Shown here: positions 34,278-43,356 of the stretch, one piece after another
Position numbering within the stretch: position 1 is the first letter of the stretch
How the letters are laid out: every line of letters begins with the position of its first letter
NCBI RefSeq assembly: GCF_007750395.1
Contig: NZ_CP036281.1
Coordinates: forward strand, 4,053,001 to 4,117,000
Direction: 5' to 3'
DNA from: Polystyrenella longa
GTDB lineage: Bacteria; Planctomycetota; Planctomycetia; Planctomycetales; Planctomycetaceae
Length of the DNA: 64,000 nt
Made by a program: the position numbers and the translations under genes
Notes under the pieces: generated by a model
Databases searched by the model: none
What the model saw: only the letters and a program-made list of their open reading frames with translations
Told to the model about the DNA's origin: nothing

Positions 34278-34883
34278 TTCTGGTGAATCTGGCCCCCAAA
34301 CCGGACCCGCATGTACATTTTCGAATTGGATATTCGTGTTCACAGGAGTACACGACGCACAGCGAAAAAGATGTCCAAGCGGCAAACTCGCGACAGAATT
34401 CCATAAATGCTGCGTAAACTACTGTACTTTCGCTGATTACGACGCATTCCTTGCTTTCCTAACTTTGGGGGAATCTATAGAATCACGATAGTAGAACTTC
34501 GAGAAGCAGGCTGGTTAATTCTCGAATTTCAGGCAAGAAAGGGAATCCACGAGCGAAAGAAGTGGGCCCCTTCGTGCATCAACGTTGGCATGAGGAACCA
34601 ATTTGTTCGTGATGTCGTGATACACGTATACGTCTGCTAGAGTCCTGAACGGATTCTGACAAGATCGCGTTGCTGTGAAATGTCCGGCGAGGGGACTGAT
34701 TTCAGTCCGGGAACCTCAAAGTTCCACTTCTCTGCCAAGCCTGTGACCATCCGAAGTAACTCGCTCTTATCTGGCGACCTGTATCAAGGCAATTCTCACC
34801 AGAAATCTCTGCACCTGCGAGCGTAAGCCTCACCTCCGCAGTGTAAGAAATCCAACCGAAGATCAACATTCAAGGAGTTCGAG
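34278..34883. other. Intergenic region with a cluster of hairpins
   Basis: No gene-like frame is found in 606 bp. Stems are TTCGAGAA/TTCTCGAA (34498-34505 with 34519-34526), GGACTGA/TCAGTCC (34693-34699 with 34702-34708) and GGAAC/GTTCC (34710-34714 with 34721-34725). A long leader or a small RNA upstream of the secreted-protein gene is possible. Confidence 0.4.
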
Positions 34884-36548
34884 GTGTCGAAAACCTTATT
34901 CGCTATCATCGTGTGTACCCTGACGATGGGGTTTGCCAAAAGTCTGCCTGCCCAGACCGATTTGTATCTGGCCCTTTCCAGTCCCCAACGAGTCGTCGAC
35001 GACGTTAAAGCCATTCTGGATCTCACGACTCCAGAAGAACAGGAACAGAAAGAAGTTCTGAACGACTACTTTGACCTACTACTGGACGGAATCGATCAAA
35101 GTCTGATTCTGAAACTGGATGTTATTTCTGAACCCCAAGAAGCTCGTTACCGAATCTTCTTTCCCGTCACTCAGAAAACTCGTGACTTCCGTGAGAATCT
35201 GAAGGGATACGATTTCATCTCTCGACGAGATCGCAAAAATCCATCTCTTTATACAGTTGCTGGTGAATACACAGGATTTTTACTGTTCGATATTCCCTAT
35301 GCGATCCTTGTAAAACAGCAGGTCGATCTGGAAACGATCCGAGTTGGAGCGATGAATGCCTTTTCAACTCATGAAAAGTTAAACGATCTGCCCGAGGTCG
35401 ACGTAATTCTCAGCCTCAAAAACGAAGGGGGCGATGTCGAAGAACGTCATGCCAAGTTTGGCGGAATTGAAGAACTCATCAAAGCGTACGTTACTCGCCG
35501 CGAGGGAGAATCGGCTGAAGATTTCGCTGTCCGAGAAGGCATGGCTAACATCCTTATCGATGAACTCGAACGAGTGTATGCCGAAGGAAAAAGCATGCTG
35601 ACCACGTGGAGCTTGCCCGCTCCAGTCGAGAATGGGCAATTCACGACGCTTATCGACCCCATTGCGGAAACCAGCCTCGCTGCCACCGTCAATCAACTGA
35701 AGGAACATCCCAGCCAGTTCGCCGGTATCCCAGAACGGGAAGATGCGATTCTGAAACTCCGCATTTTGTTACCTCTGGACGAACTTCGTCAGAAGAATCT
35801 GAGCGAATACAGCAAAGTGATGCAGGCGGCGATCGTAAAAACCATCACCGATGATGCCGAGAAATCAGAAGATTCCAAACAAGCATTCAACAGCGCGTCA
35901 GACCTGTTTTTTGCCATGCTGGATGAAAGCATCAAGTCAGGCTGGCTCGATACAGTAGCTCAGGTCTACAACAACGATGCCGGTCGCGTTTCTCTCGGTG
36001 TGATGAACGCCGTTAATGGAGAAGAAGCTCGCAAAATCCTGGAACTGGTTCCCAAGACAGCCGAAGGACGAGCCATTGAATTCGACATCGACAAACAGGG
36101 CGACGTTTCCATACACAAACTGACCTTCGAAGAAGGAGCACTGCAAAGTCTGCAAGGTTTCTTCGGCGATGATGTAGTCGTCTACGTTGGCACCTCCACA
36201 AACGCCTTCTGGATTTCTGCCGGAGCAAATGCGGTCGAAGAACTGAAATCTGCCATTACTCAGGCGGAAGCAGAACCGGCAAAGCCCACCGAGACTCATC
36301 GGTTCGTGGATTTGAAACTAGCTGTTGGTGCATGGGTCGAAACGGTGCATAAAGCCCGCGGCGAATCTGGCAACGACAAGTTATACAACTTCGCCAAATC
36401 AGCCTTCGAAGAAGGGGCCGATGCGATTACGTTGCAATTGAATCAGAAAGGTGATGTCATCGATGGCGAACTGAATATCGAGCAAGGCGTCTTACGTCTG
36501 GCAGGTAAACTGATCGCCGACTTCTCTGCAGAAAATCTGGAAGAGTAG
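34884..36548 (+). CDS. Secreted protein of unknown function
   Basis: Translation starts at GTG 34884, with AAGGAG 9 nt upstream. A signal peptide (TLFAIIVCTLTMGFAKSLPAQ) starts the 554-residue protein. The mature part is acidic, mixed alpha/beta, without cysteines or a familiar motif. Several segments have the form of a repeated alpha/beta unit (for example VVVYVGTSTNAFWISAGANAVEELKSAI). Planctomycete genomes carry many such secreted proteins. It ends at a strong bidirectional terminator and is convergent with the sulfatase maturase gene, 43 bp away. Confidence 0.82.
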   Translation: MSKTLFAIIVCTLTMGFAKSLPAQTDLYLALSSPQRVVDDVKAILDLTTPEEQEQKEVLNDYFDLLLDGIDQSLILKLDVISEPQEARYRIFFPVTQKTRDFRENLKGYDFISRRDRKNPSLYTVAGEYTGFLLFDIPYAILVKQQVDLETIRVGAMNAFSTHEKLNDLPEVDVILSLKNEGGDVEERHAKFGGIEELIKAYVTRREGESAEDFAVREGMANILIDELERVYAEGKSMLTTWSLPAPVENGQFTTLIDPIAETSLAATVNQLKEHPSQFAGIPEREDAILKLRILLPLDELRQKNLSEYSKVMQAAIVKTITDDAEKSEDSKQAFNSASDLFFAMLDESIKSGWLDTVAQVYNNDAGRVSLGVMNAVNGEEARKILELVPKTAEGRAIEFDIDKQGDVSIHKLTFEEGALQSLQGFFGDDVVVYVGTSTNAFWISAGANAVEELKSAITQAEAEPAKPTETHRFVDLKLAVGAWVETVHKARGESGNDKLYNFAKSAFEEGADAITLQLNQKGDVIDGELNIEQGVLRLAGKLIADFSAENLEE

Positions 36549-36575
36549 TCGCGAAGATTGACCTGAAAACCAATG

Positions 36576-36609
36576 AAATGCTGTGGAGTCATCAGGCTCC
36601 ACAGCATTT
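36576..36609 (+). terminator. Bidirectional terminator between convergent genes
   Basis: AAATGCTGTGGAG (36576-36588) pairs perfectly with CTCCACAGCATTT (36597-36609) over 13 bp, with an 8-nt loop and a T-run completing the plus-strand side. It ends the secreted-protein gene. The stop codon of the minus-strand maturase gene (36592-36594) lies in the loop. Confidence 0.88.
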
Positions 36610-37983
36610 TTTAAATTTACGCCCGGAACCACAGGTACAGGGATCGTTCCTTCCTGGAAGTTGTCCCGGAGCCATGCCTTGGATAACGGCAGGCTTTCCA
36701 ACTGTAGACTTGGCTGATGCCCTCTGCGATTTCCCTGAATTCCGTTTCATCTGCATCACATTCGCTGGCGATCGATCTGCTTTGATCTCGCCCACCATCG
36801 CCTTCATCACTGGGTCAATATGATTGAAGAACTGCTTATATCCCGCGCAAAGGTAGTTTAAACCATCTTCCCCGCTGGGCGTCGATATAAATCGATTCTT
36901 GGGACAACCTCCGTTACAGACAAAACGGACTTCGCATTCTCGACAAAATGGAGGCAGAGTCTTTTCCTTATCAGACCCGAACTGTTCTTGACGCTCGGAA
37001 TTCGCCAGTACTGGCAATAACGTTTCCTGAATGTTTCCCAGTTTCCAGTCGGGGTCAACAAAATGATCGCACGAGTAAAGATCCCCATTGTGCTCGAGCG
37101 CTAAAGCACGTCCACATTTTTTCCGAAATATGCACAGACCCGGTTCGTATCCCATCCAGGCAGAGAGCGCCTGATCGAATATCTGCACGAAGACTTTTCC
37201 AATATCACGGCGACTCCATTCGTCAAACACGTCGACGAGAAACTGGCCATATTGCTCGGGTAGCACAGATCGTTCCGAGACATGCTTTCCCCATGGATGC
37301 AATTCACATTCCTGTTTCTGTTCGGATTCTATTCGTTCGACTTCTGTCTGTTCTTGGTTCTCTTTCTCAACAATAGGGATGAACTGTATATGTTCCGCTC
37401 CATTGTCTCGCAGGTAGGTGTAAACTTTCTTGCCCAGTCGGGCGTTCACCCGATTCACGACCACGAGGACATTGAATTCGACTTCATTTGATTTCAGGAG
37501 GTGCAACCCTTGCATCACTTTTTCGAAGGTCGGATTCCCCTTTTTGTCATAGCGATAATGGTCATGTACTTCCGCGGGGCCATCTATCGAAATGCCAATC
37601 AAAAAGTTTTCTCGTTTGAAGAACTGGCACCATTCGTCTGTCAGCAGAACACCATTCGTCTGCAATGTATTTGCGTATTGTAAACCTGGGGGAGCATGCT
37701 TTTTCTGGACTCGCACAACTGCCTCAAAGAAATCGAGCCCCAGTAAGGTTGGCTCGCCCCCCTGCCAGGCAAAGGTGACCTCGGGGATTTCCGCTGGTTG
37801 CGCTGCAAAATATTGTTCGATAAATGATTCAAGCAGTTCCAGCGACATCCGCCACCGTTCACCTGACGGATAAAGTTCTTCTTTCCGCAAGTAATAGCAG
37901 TATTCGCAATCGAGATTGCAGATGGGGCCGATCGGCTTCACCATCACGTGCAAACCCTGATGTTCGAATGGAATGACGGTCAT
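36592..37983 (-). CDS. Anaerobic sulfatase-maturating radical SAM enzyme with SEC-C tail
   Basis: This enzyme family turns the active-site Cys or Ser of sulfatases into formylglycine. The radical SAM motif is C22-NLD-C26-EY-C29, followed by TFAWQGGEPTLLG. A SPASM-type Cys-rich region follows: CIFRKKC, LYSCDHFVDP, and CRECEVRFVCNGGCPKNRF. The last 20 residues, NDPCTCGSGRKFKKCCGA, are a SEC-C zinc motif best known from the C-terminus of SecA; its presence here is unusual and may mediate ribosome or secretion contact. The length of 463 is above most anSMEs because of this tail and a linker. The Cys-type sulfatase at 21.7 kb is a likely substrate. Confidence 0.93.
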   Translation of the reverse strand: MTVIPFEHQGLHVMVKPIGPICNLDCEYCYYLRKEELYPSGERWRMSLELLESFIEQYFAAQPAEIPEVTFAWQGGEPTLLGLDFFEAVVRVQKKHAPPGLQYANTLQTNGVLLTDEWCQFFKRENFLIGISIDGPAEVHDHYRYDKKGNPTFEKVMQGLHLLKSNEVEFNVLVVVNRVNARLGKKVYTYLRDNGAEHIQFIPIVEKENQEQTEVERIESEQKQECELHPWGKHVSERSVLPEQYGQFLVDVFDEWSRRDIGKVFVQIFDQALSAWMGYEPGLCIFRKKCGRALALEHNGDLYSCDHFVDPDWKLGNIQETLLPVLANSERQEQFGSDKEKTLPPFCRECEVRFVCNGGCPKNRFISTPSGEDGLNYLCAGYKQFFNHIDPVMKAMVGEIKADRSPANVMQMKRNSGKSQRASAKSTVGKPAVIQGMAPGQLPGRNDPCTCGSGRKFKKCCGA

Positions 37984-38140
37984 GAGGCAGACTGAATTCT
38001 GGCGGTTTGTGTTCAGGAATATTTACTCACTGTAAATCAATTATACCCGCTGCAAAGCTGCGAAACATCAAGTCACGCCGAGAACCAGTCGATTCAAGTG
38101 GAAGCCGAGGCATTTTATTCGATCAGTACTAACAACTGAC

Positions 38141-39322
38141 CTACGCAAGCACGTTTAATTTAAGCGGGCGTTCATCGCGACGGTCGTTCCATTTTTCGTC
38201 GTAGAATCCGACCGGTTCTTTGGGTTTTCCCAACCATTCCTGCACGATCCGAGTCGTCTTGAGAGCGTGTACTTTCCAGGAGGTCATTGGCGTACAGACG
38301 AACCGGCAGGTCGTGAAGGTTTCATTACGAAGACAAGTGGCAACGCTACCCCAAGTGGTGGGGATCATGATATTCAGATCGCCGCGGCGGCAACTGTCTT
38401 CCAGCAACATTTTCATCAGCACAAGTCGCGATTCCATTGGCCACCCTACCCGTGATGACAGCGAGAGCATTTCCAGGCGACCCTGATGCGCCAGTCCATA
38501 GGCTGCCGCTATTGGCTCATCATCCACGTATAGCACGGACCAGTCTGCCACTGCCTGACCTACGGCTGCATTATGAATCCGACTGATGAATTCACTATTA
38601 CGAGTGCCACGACGTTCCTTGGTTTTTCCAATCGGGTTCGCCAGATTTTCAGAAAGAATTTTCTGCAGATGCTGATAGATCAAGTTTTCACCAGGTTCAT
38701 CGACTTGGTTCTCGGCAATCGATCGGCAACGCATCAGGCGTAGTCGTCCCATGCCCTGTAATCGACGTTCCATGGAGTGAGCAGTCTGACGCATTTCGGC
38801 GTCCGCATTCGTCCAGAAAGAGTACCACCCCTTCTCCAGGTTAATGACAGAACATTCGCGGCTGGAATGCTGTTCCATTTTCATTCCATGCAGAATTCCT
38901 GCCGTTTCCAACCGTTCTTTCTCGCGACCTTGTTTCAACAAACCGGTCCAGTCGAGATAGTCCCAATTGCGATCCGATTTTTTAAGATGCTTAATCGCGG
39001 CCTGCAGAATGATCGTTTTATGTGGACCAATGGTATTATAAAATGAGAACCACTCCTCCATGGGAAAAGTGAGCACTCGCAATGTCCCGAGCGAAGTCTC
39101 CATTGGCCGTATCACAAACGGGACAAATCCAATCGGTTTCCCCATCAGCGAAACCATCAGAACTTTCAAGTCATCTCGCAATCCAGTCAGTGCGCAAGTC
39201 GCCTCGAACGCTTCGTAAGAATGTAGGAAACTCGAATCAGGAGTCTGACTCCAAAGTCGATTCCAGACATCGGAAACGGTTTTCAGTTCTTCTAAGTTGT
39301 GGTACTCAGTTACAATCAACAT
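38141..39322 (-). CDS. GNAT-fold acetyltransferase (CelD/FemAB-like)
   Basis: I place the start at ATG 39322, with GGAG 7 nt upstream; the frame is open 64 codons further but that stretch looks non-coding. The 393-residue product resembles the BioF2/CelD-like double GNAT family: a first half with SSFLHSYEAFEATCAL and IGFVPFVIR, and a second half with LYVDDEPIAAAYGLAHQGRLEMLSLS and SRLVLMKMLLEDSCRRG. Such enzymes act on envelope polysaccharides or peptidoglycan-like acceptors in related bacteria. Acyl donor and acceptor are not predictable. No neighbour is clearly in the same pathway. Confidence 0.85.
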   Translation of the reverse strand: MLIVTEYHNLEELKTVSDVWNRLWSQTPDSSFLHSYEAFEATCALTGLRDDLKVLMVSLMGKPIGFVPFVIRPMETSLGTLRVLTFPMEEWFSFYNTIGPHKTIILQAAIKHLKKSDRNWDYLDWTGLLKQGREKERLETAGILHGMKMEQHSSRECSVINLEKGWYSFWTNADAEMRQTAHSMERRLQGMGRLRLMRCRSIAENQVDEPGENLIYQHLQKILSENLANPIGKTKERRGTRNSEFISRIHNAAVGQAVADWSVLYVDDEPIAAAYGLAHQGRLEMLSLSSRVGWPMESRLVLMKMLLEDSCRRGDLNIMIPTTWGSVATCLRNETFTTCRFVCTPMTSWKVHALKTTRIVQEWLGKPKEPVGFYDEKWNDRRDERPLKLNVLA

Positions 39323-39691
39323 GTTGATGCTCCACGGATGAGACCGGCTCGACTCGGTTGGAAACCTGTTAATGCCAAACAGCCTCGGCTGTCGAAGTAA
39401 GACTCGCATAGAACAGGATTTCGGGCTTCTACTACTAATGCAAGCGGTGTGCCCGAGCACTTTCATTCCGAGCCAAATTGCGTTAACCTGTTGATGCACA
39501 ACAACTAACAACATACAGCCATTAATTATTTAATGATGCCGATTCGAGTCGATTTCACCCTGAATGATGCCGGAATACAACATGAAATTGATCGTCGCAA
39601 CTCGTTTTTAAAGGGCGATAGACGGAGCAACTAACAGCTTTCCCCGATCCCCCGACCTAACATTGTTTGCTCCTTTTTCCCGGCGAACCGC
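39323..39691. other. Divergent intergenic region before fhcC
   Basis: The gap carries promoters for the GNAT and fhcC genes. A small palindrome CATTAA-TTAT-TTAATG (39520-39535) is in an AT-rich part that could be a promoter. Nothing else is recognised. Confidence 0.4.
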
Positions 39692-40516
39692 ATGCCCCTA
39701 ATCCTGGAACCGAAAGCAGAATTGACACTCTCGATCGAAGTCGATTCGATTCGGATGGAAAAAGTGCGGACAATGCCCATTGCCGAAATTGCTGAGTTAC
39801 TGGTGCAACATGGGAGACAGCAGGTACCACTCGGAACTTTTTTTGACGTCTCTGGATCTGCGAAGGACGATGAAACGATAATTTGGCGGGGCGACTGCTC
39901 CCGGGTGAAACGAATCGGAGTCGAGCATTCAGGGGGAACGATTCGGGTCGAAGGAGACGCCGGCAATCATATCGGTGCCGAAATGTCCGGAGGACGAATT
40001 GAAGTCACAGGCGACGTGTCTCACTTCGCGGGAGCCGAAATGACAGGAGGGCTCCTCCTGATCGGCGGCAACACAGGTCACTCGCTGGGCGCTGCATACC
40101 GCGGGGCGAAAAAAGGAATGCGTGGAGGAGAGATCTTTGTGCGAGGCAATGCCGGAGACGAAGTCGGTCATTCCATGCGGAGGGGGTTTATTGCGGTTCA
40201 AGGCAATGTCGGTGATGCCGCCGGTTTCAAAATGCTGGCGGGCTCACTGTTGCTGTTTGGGAATTCTGGAGCCCAATTGGGTGCAGGTATGAAACGGGGT
40301 TCCATCGTCTGTTTCCAATCCGATTCAACTACTCGACTCCTCCCGACCTTCCTTCCCGCCAGCACTTATCGTCCATTGTTCCTCCGTTTCTATCTCAAAC
40401 GGTTACAGGATGAGGGCTGGATAATAACGGACGACATGTTCCGCCTTCTTTTCACTCGCTATTGTGGTGACTTCGTGGCGACGGCTCGGGGCGAGATACT
40501 ACTGGCGATGAGTTGA
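39692..40516 (+). CDS. fhcC: Formylmethanofuran dehydrogenase/formyltransferase-hydrolase subunit C
   Basis: The product resembles subunit C of the formyltransferase/hydrolase complex (FhcC, FwdC/FmdC) of tetrahydromethanopterin-linked C1 metabolism, known from methylotrophs and planctomycetes. A repeating glycine-rich beta-helix unit is clear: SGGTIRVEGDAGNHIGAEM, then SGGRIEVTGDVSHFAGAEM and TGGLLLIGGNTGHSLGAA. The 274 residues are the expected length. Subunits A, B and D are not in the window; the neighbours are a GNAT gene and oleC. A role in formaldehyde or formyl oxidation depends on those other subunits being elsewhere in the genome. Confidence 0.9.
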   Translation: MPLILEPKAELTLSIEVDSIRMEKVRTMPIAEIAELLVQHGRQQVPLGTFFDVSGSAKDDETIIWRGDCSRVKRIGVEHSGGTIRVEGDAGNHIGAEMSGGRIEVTGDVSHFAGAEMTGGLLLIGGNTGHSLGAAYRGAKKGMRGGEIFVRGNAGDEVGHSMRRGFIAVQGNVGDAAGFKMLAGSLLLFGNSGAQLGAGMKRGSIVCFQSDSTTRLLPTFLPASTYRPLFLRFYLKRLQDEGWIITDDMFRLLFTRYCGDFVATARGEILLAMS

Positions 40517-40581
40517 ACCAAGTCCCAACAATAAACCAAACCCGCTTTTTCTTCACCATATTAGACTCGAATGCCTGAGAC

Positions 40582-42258
40582 ATGTCTCTTCTCCTGAATA
40601 CTGCGGATCGGTTGCGAAAAAATGCTCAGGCCTTTCCTGACCAGGCAGCGATCCTGGAGGCAGTACCGAGGAAACGAACGTCAGAAGGCCAGCTCGTCTT
40701 CAACGAAACCAGCTTTCGAGAACTAGACGATGAAAGCGAACAGCTTGCGTTTGGATTTCGTGAACTGGGGGTTCAACCGGGCGACAAGTTAACCTTGATG
40801 GTTCCCTACAGTGCCCGCATGTTGAAACTGACCTTTGGTATCGTCAAATCGGGAGCCACTGTCGTGCTTGTCGACCCGGGGATGGGTCGTACGAATATTC
40901 TCAACTGTCTGGAACAAGTAAACCCCGAAGGCTTTATTGGCATCCCGATCGTGCAAGTGGCTCGCATGTTGAACCGACGGCGGTTTTGTAATGCCCGATT
41001 CAATGTCACCGTGGGAAAACGCTGGTTCTGGAGTGGACCGACTTACGACTCCGTTTTGAAACGTGGACGCGAGAGCTCGCTGAAACCGTACGCGACCAAC
41101 GCTACCGATCCGGCGGCGATCATCTTCACCAGCGGAAGCACCGGCCCTCCCAAGGGAGTCCTGTATGAACACGGCATGTTTGATGCTCAAATCGGAATGC
41201 TGCAGGAACATTTCCAGATTAAACCAGGTGGCATCGATTTGGCCGCTTTTCCGTTGTTTGGTTTGTTTAATACTGGACTGGGTGGGACGACCGTCATCCC
41301 CGAGATGGATCCGACCCGTCCTGCGGATGTCGACCCCGCATTGATGGTCAAGACGATTGAGCAACTGGGCGTCACTCAGGCATTTGGTTCTCCTGCATTC
41401 TGGAACCGAGTCGGGCGATACTGCGAGGAACATCATTTGCAGTTTCCCACGTTAAGGTGTGCTTTGTCCGCAGGGGCTCCCGTTCCCGTCCATGTATTGA
41501 AGCGCGTTATGAAATTTTTCACTCAACCGGAAGACGACATTTTTACGCCTTACGGAGCAACGGAGTCATTGCCGATTTGCTCCATTGGTGGCCGCGAAGT
41601 GCTTAACGAGACAGCGCAAAAGACAAGCAGGGGAGCGGGAACATGCGTCGGTAAACCGTTAGACCGAGTCCAGTTGAAAATCATTCGCCTCACGGATGAA
41701 CCCATCGCCAACATGGATGAGATCGAAGAGTTACCCACTGGTGAAATCGGCGAAATCATCGTCCAGGCTCCGACGACAACCAAAGAGTACTTCCATCACC
41801 CTGAGGGCACGAAACAGGCCAAGATCAAAGAAGGCGATATCGTCTGGCATCGCATGGGGGACACGGGTTATCTCGATGAACAGGGACGTGTCTGGTTCTG
41901 CGGAAGGAAAGCACATCGTGTGCTAACGGAATCCGGAACGCTTTACACTATTCCGAGTGAATCGATACTCGCTGAACATCCACAGGTTTATCGATGTGCT
42001 CTGGTGGGAATCGGTAAACCGGGGGAACAAGTCCCGGTTCTTATCGCTGAACCAGAAGAAGGGAAGTTCCCACAGTCACTCGAGGGACAACAGCAGTTAC
42101 TTAGAGAACTACAGGAAATCGCCGCCGCCCACGAATTGACGCGTTCGATCAAGCACTTCCTGTTGCACGAATCGTTGCCCGTCGACACGAGACATAACGT
42201 TAAGATCTTTCGGGAAAAGCTCGTCCCCTGGGCGGCTTCGCAACTGAAGCGATCCTGA
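40582..42258 (+). CDS. oleC: OleC-type AMP-forming ligase (olefin beta-lactone synthetase)
   Basis: OleC activates the 2-alkyl-3-hydroxy fatty acid with ATP to give a beta-lactone in long-chain olefin synthesis. The AMP-binding motif IIFTSGSTGPPKGV is near residue 178, TPYGATESLPICSIG near 320, RMGDTGYLDEQGRVWFCGRKAHRV near 427, and the C-terminal PVDTRHNVKIFREKL has the catalytic Lys. RHNVKIFREKLVPWA and PLFGLFNTGLGGT are specific to the OleC branch. The 558 residues fit. It is convergent with oleD, 18 bp away. OleA and OleB are absent here. Confidence 0.92.
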   Translation: MSLLLNTADRLRKNAQAFPDQAAILEAVPRKRTSEGQLVFNETSFRELDDESEQLAFGFRELGVQPGDKLTLMVPYSARMLKLTFGIVKSGATVVLVDPGMGRTNILNCLEQVNPEGFIGIPIVQVARMLNRRRFCNARFNVTVGKRWFWSGPTYDSVLKRGRESSLKPYATNATDPAAIIFTSGSTGPPKGVLYEHGMFDAQIGMLQEHFQIKPGGIDLAAFPLFGLFNTGLGGTTVIPEMDPTRPADVDPALMVKTIEQLGVTQAFGSPAFWNRVGRYCEEHHLQFPTLRCALSAGAPVPVHVLKRVMKFFTQPEDDIFTPYGATESLPICSIGGREVLNETAQKTSRGAGTCVGKPLDRVQLKIIRLTDEPIANMDEIEELPTGEIGEIIVQAPTTTKEYFHHPEGTKQAKIKEGDIVWHRMGDTGYLDEQGRVWFCGRKAHRVLTESGTLYTIPSESILAEHPQVYRCALVGIGKPGEQVPVLIAEPEEGKFPQSLEGQQQLLRELQEIAAAHELTRSIKHFLLHESLPVDTRHNVKIFREKLVPWAASQLKRS

Positions 42259-42276
42259 TTTTTCAATCGACGTGAG

Positions 42277-43281
42277 CTATTTTGAATCGCGATACTGCTT
42301 CAATTCGCTCTTCCACCTCTTCATGCCTTCCTCGATCGAAACGATGGGAGTGTAGTTGAAATCACGTTGGGCTTTCTCGATCGAGTAATAGTGCGACTGA
42401 CTCAATTGCGACGCCATAAATCGGGTCATCGGTGGTTCCCCCTTGAAAGGCAGGAAAGTGTACATCATTTCGAGCATTCTCCCCGCCCGGTAAGCCGTCT
42501 TTGCCGAAACCGATTTTTTCAAAGGAGACACACCTGACTCTTTCAGCAGGTTGTCAATCCAATCCCAGAGTTTGACCGGTTCAGGGTCGTTGATGAAATA
42601 TACCTGCCCGGCCGTTGGAGAGCCCTCATGCAATGAATCCGCCAGTTGAAGATGAGCGGCGGCAACATTCTCGACGTAGGAGACGGAGATCAGGTTCTCT
42701 CCGTCACCGACGCGGCGAAGTTTCCCCTTGGTTGCTTTCTCGATGACACGCGGGGTCAAGCTTTGATCGCGCGGCCCCCAGACAAGGTGCGGTCGGATCG
42801 CTGCCGTCAACAGGCCCCCCTGCCCGTTTGACTCTAGTACCAGTTGTTCACCCATGGCTTTGGTATGCGAGTAATGACAAAGATGCTCTGTCGGATAGGG
42901 ACATGTTTCATCGACGTTCTCGTGCGATGATCCATCAAAGATCACACTTGGAGAGCTCGTGTAGATCAACCTTGGTACGCCATTCTCCTGGCACGCCTTG
43001 ATGATCTCACGCGTGCTTTGCACGTTGACCTGATAAAACTTCCGCCACGGCCCCCAGATACCGGTCATCCCCGCGACGTGAAAGACGACGTCGACACCTT
43101 TGACCGCAGAACGAATGAGTTCACTGTTACTGAGATCGCCCGCGATATGTTCGATGCCTAACTGTGCGAACTCGGGTAATGTACGCCGAGAAAGAACACG
43201 AACATCGACCCCGTTCTGAACGAGTTGTTCGACCATATACAAACCAATGAATCCACTTCCGCCGGTTACCAGTGCCTTCAT
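42277..43281 (-). CDS. oleD: OleD-type NAD(P)-dependent 2-alkyl-3-ketoacid reductase
   Basis: An SDR of the extended 3-beta-HSD type. The first motif, VTGGSGFIGLYMVEQL, is near residue 5; DVVFHVAGMTGIWGPW, IYTSSPSVIFDG and the YSHTKAMGEQLVL motif with catalytic Tyr and Lys follow; AAIRPHLVWGPRDQSLTPRVIEKA and VSYVENVAAAHLQLA match OleD enzymes closely. It reduces the OleA product to the 2-alkyl-3-hydroxy acid. It is the last gene of the minus-strand series after glpD, with 75 bp between, and is convergent with oleC. The two together make the Ole assignment stronger. Confidence 0.9.
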   Translation of the reverse strand: MKALVTGGSGFIGLYMVEQLVQNGVDVRVLSRRTLPEFAQLGIEHIAGDLSNSELIRSAVKGVDVVFHVAGMTGIWGPWRKFYQVNVQSTREIIKACQENGVPRLIYTSSPSVIFDGSSHENVDETCPYPTEHLCHYSHTKAMGEQLVLESNGQGGLLTAAIRPHLVWGPRDQSLTPRVIEKATKGKLRRVGDGENLISVSYVENVAAAHLQLADSLHEGSPTAGQVYFINDPEPVKLWDWIDNLLKESGVSPLKKSVSAKTAYRAGRMLEMMYTFLPFKGEPPMTRFMASQLSQSHYYSIEKAQRDFNYTPIVSIEEGMKRWKSELKQYRDSK

Positions 43282-43356
43282 AAGTCTTAGATCAATCAGT
43301 AGGAGAGGGAGAGTGACGTCGATTCGATTTAATACAGTTAAAAGTGAAGTACCACA

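Noticed and set aside
34640-34730. Start of tmRNA or RNase P RNA
   Set aside because: GGGGACTGATTTCAGTCC recalls tmRNA starts, but the conserved TTCGACG box and, for RNase P, the GAGGAAAGTCC box are absent.
38141-39514. Longer form of the GNAT gene from 39514
   Set aside because: The 64 added codons have no domain match, and ATG 39322 has a GGAG site at the right distance.
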